Under the pieces are notes generated by a model. The model did not search any database. It was not told the DNA's origin and worked only from the letters and a program-made list of their open reading frames with translations. DNA of 64,000 nucleotides from an uncultured Prevotellaceae bacterium (GTDB taxonomy: Bacteria; Bacteroidota; Bacteroidia; Bacteroidales; Bacteroidaceae), in assembly GCA_902774815.1 (NCBI GenBank), contig CACYJV010000037.1, forward strand, positions 1-64,000, written 5' to 3'. The translations under genes were made by a program, and so were the position numbers. Each line of letters opens with the position of its first letter. Positions within the stretch are counted from its first letter, which is position 1. Positions 59,723-64,000 of the stretch are shown here, one piece after another.

Positions 59723-60328
59723 ATGGCAAAGTATATAGGTCCGAAATCAAAAATTGCACGTCGATTTGGTGAGCCCATTTTCGGCGCCGACAAAGTTTTG
59801 TCCAAGAGAAACTTCCCTCCTGGACAGCATGGCAACAACCGCCGTCGCAAGATGTCTGAGTATGGTGTCATGTTGGCAGAGAAGCAGAAAGCCAAATACA
59901 CTTATGGTGTACTTGAGCGTCAGTTCCGTAATATGTTTGAGAAAGCAGCTAAGGCTGAAGGTATCACGGGTGAGGTTCTTCTTCAGAATCTTGAAAGTCG
60001 TCTCGACAACGTCGTGTTCCGTCTTGGCATCGCTCCTACTCGTGCAGCTGCCCGTCAGCTCGTGGGTCACAAGCATATCGTAGTTGATGGCAAGGTTGTA
60101 AATATTCCTTCGTTTGCTGTTAAGCCCGGCATGGTTGTTGGTGTTCGCGAGAAGTCTAAGTCTCTCGAGGTCATTGAGGCTGCCCTTGCTGGTTTCAACC
60201 ACAGCAAGTATCCATGGATCGAATGGGATGAGCAGACCAAGAGCGGCAAGTTCCTTCACAAGCCCGAGCGTGCTGACATTCCCGAGAATATTAAGGAGCA
60301 GTTAATCGTTGAGTTGTACTCTAAATAA
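59723..60328 (+). CDS. rpsD: 30S ribosomal protein S4
   Basis: 201 residues ([21 protein letters not shown]4 domain [40 protein letters not shown]). No zinc-finger cysteines at the N-terminus. Early-assembly protein; in E. coli it represses the alpha operon. Confidence 0.97.
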   Translation: MAKYIGPKSKIARRFGEPIFGADKVLSKRNFPPGQHGNNRRRKMSEYGVMLAEKQKAKYTYGVLERQFRNMFEKAAKAEGITGEVLLQNLESRLDNVVFRLGIAPTRAAARQLVGHKHIVVDGKVVNIPSFAVKPGMVVGVREKSKSLEVIEAALAGFNHSKYPWIEWDEQTKSGKFLHKPERADIPENIKEQLIVELYSK

Positions 60329-60340
60329 ATCATTAAATTA

Positions 60341-61333
60341 ATGGCGATATTAGCATTTCAAAAACCCGATAAAGTTGTAATGTTGGAAGCCAACGACACG
60401 TTCGGCAAGTTCGAATTCCGTCCGTTGGAGCCCGGCTTCGGTGTTACCATTGGTAATGCCCTTCGCCGCATTCTTCTTTCGTCGCTTGAGGGCTATGCCA
60501 TCAATACCATTAAGATCGGTGGTGTTGAGCATGAGTTTTCCTCAGTACCCGGCGTGAAAGAGGATGTCACCAACATTATTTTGAATCTCAAACAAGTTCG
60601 ATTCAAGCAAGTAGTAGAAGAATTCGAGAATGAGAAAGTTAGTATCACCGTTGAGAATTCCACCGAATTCAAAGCTGGTGATATCAGTAAGTATCTGACT
60701 GGATTTGAAGTGTTAAACCCCGATTTGGTGATTTGTCATTTAGATGCAAAAGCTTCGATGCAGCTTGACCTCACGATCAACAAAGGACGTGGCTACGTGC
60801 CTGCCGACGAGAACCGTGAGTATTGCACCGACGTCAACGTGCTCCCAATCGATTCCATCTACACCCCTATCCGCAACGTGAAATATTCTGTCGAGCCCTA
60901 TCGTGTTGAGCAGAAGACCGACTACGACAAGCTCGTCATTGAAGTCACAACGGATGGTTCCATCCACCCGAAAGACGCACTGAAAGAGGCCGCCAAGATC
61001 CTCATTTATCACTTCATGTTGTTCTCCGACGAGAAGATCACTCTTGAGAATCCCGATCTGGAGACCAACCAGGAGTTCGACGAGGAAGTGCTGCACATGC
61101 GCCAGTTGCTGAAGACGAAACTCATCGACATGAACCTTTCTGTTCGTGCCCTCAACTGCTTGAAGGCTGCCGATGTAGAGACGCTTGGCGATCTGGTACA
61201 GTTCAACAAGACCGACCTTTTGAAGTTCCGCAACTTTGGTAAGAAATCGCTCTCGGAGCTTGATGATTTGCTCGAGGGTCTGAATCTGTCGTTTGGAACC
61301 GATATTTCAAAGTACAAATTAAATCAAGACTAA
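60341..61333 (+). CDS. rpoA: RNA polymerase alpha subunit
   Basis: 330 residues. N-terminal dimerisation domain ([40 protein letters not shown]) and C-terminal DNA-binding domain (about 250-325, [40 protein letters not shown]). Full length. Confidence 0.98.
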   Translation: MAILAFQKPDKVVMLEANDTFGKFEFRPLEPGFGVTIGNALRRILLSSLEGYAINTIKIGGVEHEFSSVPGVKEDVTNIILNLKQVRFKQVVEEFENEKVSITVENSTEFKAGDISKYLTGFEVLNPDLVICHLDAKASMQLDLTINKGRGYVPADENREYCTDVNVLPIDSIYTPIRNVKYSVEPYRVEQKTDYDKLVIEVTTDGSIHPKDALKEAAKILIYHFMLFSDEKITLENPDLETNQEFDEEVLHMRQLLKTKLIDMNLSVRALNCLKAADVETLGDLVQFNKTDLLKFRNFGKKSLSELDDLLEGLNLSFGTDISKYKLNQD

Positions 61334-61341
61334 AGTAAACA

Positions 61342-61833
61342 ATGAGACATAATAAGAAATTCAACCATCTGGGCCGTACTGCAGACCATCGCCGTGCCAT
61401 GCTTGCCAACATGGCCATCTCGCTGATCATGCACAAAAGAATCACTACGACCCTCGCCAAGGCAAAGGCACTCAAGAAATATGTAGAGCCCCTCATCACG
61501 CGCTCTAAGGACGATAGCACCAACTCCCGTCGTGTTGTGTTCAGCTATCTGCAGAACAAGGAAGCACTGAAGGAACTGTTTGGTGTCATCGCTCCGAAGG
61601 TGGCCGATCGTCCCGGTGGCTACACCCGTGTTATCAAGCTTGGTTTCCGTCAGGGCGACGCTGCTCCCACGGCTTTCATTGAGCTTGTTGACTTCGACGA
61701 GAACATGGCTAAGGAAGCTAAGGCTGCCAAGCGTACACGTCGTAGCCGCAAGTCGGCTCCGAAGGCAGAGGCTGCTGTTGAGGCACCCGTTGCTGAAGAG
61801 GCTCAGGCTGAGGCACCTGCTGAGGAAGCGTAA
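61342..61833 (+). CDS. rplQ: 50S ribosomal protein L17
   Basis: 163 residues. Core 1-120 typical ([60 protein letters not shown]). The tail of about 40 residues is rich in A, E and P ([20 protein letters not shown]), an extension common in Bacteroidota. Last gene of the ribosomal block. Confidence 0.96.
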   Translation: MRHNKKFNHLGRTADHRRAMLANMAISLIMHKRITTTLAKAKALKKYVEPLITRSKDDSTNSRRVVFSYLQNKEALKELFGVIAPKVADRPGGYTRVIKLGFRQGDAAPTAFIELVDFDENMAKEAKAAKRTRRSRKSAPKAEAAVEAPVAEEAQAEAPAEEA

Positions 61834-61876
61834 GGCTGAATATGTCCCTATTAGCATAAGCTAAAAAGCATCATTG

Positions 61877-61914
61877 ATTCCCCATCTTACGTGAGTAGGG
61901 TGGGGAGTTTTTTG
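61877..61914 (+). terminator. Terminator of the ribosomal block
   Basis: TCCCCATC (about 61879-61886) pairs with GGGTGGGGA (about 61898-61906) with a GTGA loop region, followed by GTTTTTTG. Confidence 0.8.
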
Positions 61915-61943
61915 TCCGACCATTCATTATCTTTTCTATCACT

Positions 61944-62843
61944 ATGAACAAGTCCTTAAGGATGTCCGTCCTGTTTCTCGTCGCAGCCTTTTCGCTGGGC
62001 CATGCCTGTGCTCAGGATGCTAATCCCGACAGCACCGTGAACGTCATTGCATGGTATTGCCTCCACGATACAGTTATCTACCGCCAGCGCGAGCAGGAAC
62101 TGCGAGTTGAAAATGGTGACACAACCATCGTAACCGATGCGTACCGCCGCTATCAGTTCATTGTTGTCGACAGCACCAGCAATGGTTTTCTCCTTGAGTA
62201 CATGCCACTCGCTTTCGAATTCCCCGACGACGACCCCGTTGCTAAAATGAAGTATGCCATTGCCGAACGGTTTATAGGTATCCGCATCCTCATCTCTACC
62301 GATGAACTTGGGCAAGTCAAGCAGGTCGAGAACTTCAAGGAAGTTCATCAGGCTGTCTACAGCCGTTGCGACTCTCTGATTGACGAAATCTATCGCGAAG
62401 CGCCCACTCTCTATGCGCAGATGTCCAAGCCCGACATGCTCAAGAAGTTGCACAAGCAACTCGACGACACCTATGGTTCCCGCCAGCGTTTGCTTGAGAG
62501 CATGGATGTGCTCGAAGTGCTGTTCAATTATCATGGAAAGTCATTCCCCGTTGGTAAGGTAGAGGACGTCAGCGGCAATACAACCTCGCGTCTGCGAGTT
62601 ACTACGGGCAAAGCCGACGACAATGATGAGACCGCCACCGACGATGATTATCAGATTAGCCAGTACATCACTATTGACGAGTCGAAAGACGGGCAAAGCC
62701 CTATCCATGAGGTAGTAGTCCACAAGGAGTACTTCAACGATGGCTGGCCACGCTACGTCTACATCAGCGATGAGGAAGGCGACGACCAGCACCTCGAAAT
62801 TTCCCGTATGGAAATTGATTGGGAATATCGCGGTTGGGAATAA
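61944..62843 (+). CDS. Secreted protein of unknown function
   Basis: 299 residues, signal peptide about 1-24 (LFLVAAFSLGHACAQ). The mature part is acidic with mixed helices and strands (WYCLHDTVIYRQREQELRVE; AERFIGIRILISTDELGQVK), an Asp/Glu-rich stretch near 230 (DDNDETATDDDYQ) and no motif I know. Between two terminators, so transcribed alone, though no clear promoter box was found in its 30-base upstream gap. Confidence 0.72.
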   Translation: MNKSLRMSVLFLVAAFSLGHACAQDANPDSTVNVIAWYCLHDTVIYRQREQELRVENGDTTIVTDAYRRYQFIVVDSTSNGFLLEYMPLAFEFPDDDPVAKMKYAIAERFIGIRILISTDELGQVKQVENFKEVHQAVYSRCDSLIDEIYREAPTLYAQMSKPDMLKKLHKQLDDTYGSRQRLLESMDVLEVLFNYHGKSFPVGKVEDVSGNTTSRLRVTTGKADDNDETATDDDYQISQYITIDESKDGQSPIHEVVVHKEYFNDGWPRYVYISDEEGDDQHLEISRMEIDWEYRGWE

Positions 62844-62871
62844 AACGCTCACCCCAGAAAGCCACAAATTA

Positions 62872-62910
62872 GGTGTTTCCCTATGTTAAATTAGGGAAAC
62901 ACCCTTTTTT
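62872..62910 (+). terminator. Terminator after the secreted protein gene
   Basis: GGTGTTTCCCTA (62872-62883) pairs perfectly with TAGGGAAACACC (62892-62903), followed by CTTTTTT. Confidence 0.9.
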
Positions 62911-62927
62911 ATGTAAAAAAATATGTG

Positions 62928-62935
62928 TATTTTTG
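62928..62935 (+). promoter_or_regulatory. Promoter of the glycine-zipper lipoprotein gene
   Basis: -7 box TATTTTTG followed by CATCG; the -33 region overlaps the T-run of the terminator before it. Confidence 0.6.
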
Positions 62936-63013
62936 CATCGTGAGATTCCGCCCTTTGGGCCGATAGAGATCCTTAGACAACAGGAAATAACAACAAAACA
63001 TCGTAATAGGAAT

Positions 63014-63856
63014 ATGAAGAAGAACATCGTTATCATCGCAGCCTGCGCACTGCTCGTCAGCAGTTGCGGCACCTACACTGGATCTGGAGCCTATACCGGC
63101 TCAACTCTCGGTTCTATTCTCGGCTCTGCCATTGGTGGCATCAGCGGTGGCGCACGTGGCTACGACATTGGTACCATTGCCGGCATGGTGGGTGGTGCGG
63201 TGATTGGTGGTGCCATCGGTGCTGCCAAGGACCGTCAGGATGCGCAGGACGTGCACGACCACTACCAGCAGGTGCAGCAGCGCAAGGCTCAGAATGCAAA
63301 CGCTGGCTACGACAACCGCTATGGTTCTGTCGGCGGCATGAACTACGACAGCAATGCCGATAGTGGCTTCGATGCCACCAACTCTGGCGATGATCGTCTC
63401 TACGACTTCAACGGCTCCGACTACACGGGCGACTACACTGCTCAGCCTGGCACGACCGTGATGCCCAGCTCCTCCAGCGTCGAGCCTCTGGCCGTAGGCA
63501 TGGAGTATCTGCCTGCCCTCGAAGTGCGCAATGCCCGTATCGTCGACGACAATCAGGACAATGCCATTAACCGCGACGAGGTCTGCAAAGTCATCTTCGA
63601 AGTCTACAACCACAGCCAGCAGCCTGTCGTCGATGTAGTGCCTACTGTGGTCGAGACCACAGGCAACAGGCACATCTATATCTCGCCCAGCATGCACGTC
63701 GAGCGCATCGAGCCCGGTCAGGGCATCCGCTACACCGCCATGCTCAAGGCCGACAGTCGCCTGAAGAATGGCACTGCCCGCATCTGCGTCTCTGTGTTGC
63801 AGGGCAACAAGGCCATCTCCAAAGTCTGCGAGTTCAACGTGCCCACACGCCGTTAG
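63014..63856 (+). CDS. Glycine-zipper lipoprotein
   Basis: 280 residues from ATG 63014 (start KKNIVIIAACALLVSSCGTY); longer frames to 62873 run through the promoter and are excluded. Lipobox LVSSC (15-19), a glycine-zipper membrane segment at about 30-70 (GSILGSAIGGISGGARGYDI, GTIAGMVGGAVIGGAIGAAK), a Gln/Asn/Asp-rich linker and a C-terminal beta-sandwich (about 170-280: LPALEVRNARIVDDNQDNAI; RIEPGQGIRYTAMLKADSRL). Likely anchored in the envelope; exact role unknown. Confidence 0.82.
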   Translation: MKKNIVIIAACALLVSSCGTYTGSGAYTGSTLGSILGSAIGGISGGARGYDIGTIAGMVGGAVIGGAIGAAKDRQDAQDVHDHYQQVQQRKAQNANAGYDNRYGSVGGMNYDSNADSGFDATNSGDDRLYDFNGSDYTGDYTAQPGTTVMPSSSSVEPLAVGMEYLPALEVRNARIVDDNQDNAINRDEVCKVIFEVYNHSQQPVVDVVPTVVETTGNRHIYISPSMHVERIEPGQGIRYTAMLKADSRLKNGTARICVSVLQGNKAISKVCEFNVPTRR

Positions 63857-63882
63857 CTCCGGTAGTGCCAATCGCTTGTAAT

Positions 63883-63922
63883 GGGTGTGCCGAACGAATG
63901 CTTAGCATCGTTCGGCACACCC
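63883..63922. terminator. Terminator after the glycine-zipper lipoprotein
   Basis: GGGTGTGCCGAACGA (63883-63897) pairs perfectly with TCGTTCGGCACACCC (63908-63922), followed by TTTCTTTT. Confidence 0.9.
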
Positions 63923-64000
63923 TTTCTTTTATTCTTTCTCCACGCTGTTACGAAAGCGGCAAAGCCGAGCGCATGAATCAATTATATAAGTTCCTCACGC

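Noticed and set aside
63973-64000. Possible start of a new rightward gene at the window edge
   Set aside because: ATG with nine codons only; no promoter or family evidence, so not called.
1-64000. tRNA, rRNA or intact insertion sequences
   Set aside because: No cloverleaf-like or rRNA-like stretches and no transposase-like proteins were seen on reading; a tRNAscan or ISfinder search was not possible.

Overview
The window comes from a Bacteroidota genome, most likely Prevotellaceae (Prevotella/Segatella-like). Evidence: promoters of the Bacteroidota type (-33 TTG, 19-20 bp, -7 TAnnTTTG) lie before most transcription units; Shine-Dalgarno sites are weak or absent; the surface genes include BspA-like leucine-rich repeat proteins, a TonB receptor with STN domain, DUF4249 and DUF4974 proteins; and the ribosomal block has the order secY-map-infA-rpmJ-rpsM-rpsK-rpsD-rpoA-rplQ.

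Layout. 1-3.3 kb: leftward operon DUF3737-malY/patB-cutC. 3.35-10.4 kb: leftward ECF-sigma surface-signalling and uptake locus (sigma factor, small outer-membrane barrel, TonB receptor with STN domain, two lipoproteins, a very short DUF4974 anti-sigma-like protein). 10.5-16.2 kb: rightward operon of aldo/keto reductase, amidohydrolase, GH97 and GH29 alpha-L-fucosidase, which fits release and oxidation of L-fucose. 16.5-19 kb: BspA-like protein, a 22-bp repeat array and malate dehydrogenase. 19.2-26.1 kb: RDD, SpoIIM, membrane protein, DUF4129, DUF4350, MoxR and DUF58 envelope locus. 26.1-38.2 kb: Xaa-Pro peptidase, GlsB-like protein, TPR regulator, large surface protein, a pseudogene/gene pair with a carboxypeptidase-like domain, and a GH35 beta-galactosidase. 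38.5-39.7 kb: DUF3467 gene and a second, larger 22-bp array. 39.7-61.8 kb: str, S10, spc and alpha ribosomal operons. 61.9-64 kb: two secreted proteins.

The most unusual features are these. (1) Degenerate heptanucleotide tandem repeats sit just before many start codons and are also inserted in frame in cutC, malY, the DUF4974 gene and the TonB receptor, coding in three genes for the same peptide pattern (L-D-E-x-x-x-M-K-D). (2) A GC-rich interrupted palindrome family is inserted in frame in malY, a lipoprotein signal peptide and the TonB receptor. (3) Two arrays keep a strict 22-bp period, one of about 20 units. (4) The S10 operon is split between rpsJ and rplC by a terminator, a BspA-like gene and a new promoter. 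(5) rpsM (S13) has lost its middle and is out of frame. (6) A promoter cassette with a 20-bp palindrome on the -33 box is used by at least two unrelated operons. No tRNA, rRNA, CRISPR array or intact insertion sequence was recognised. All calls rest on reading the sequence; no database search was run.
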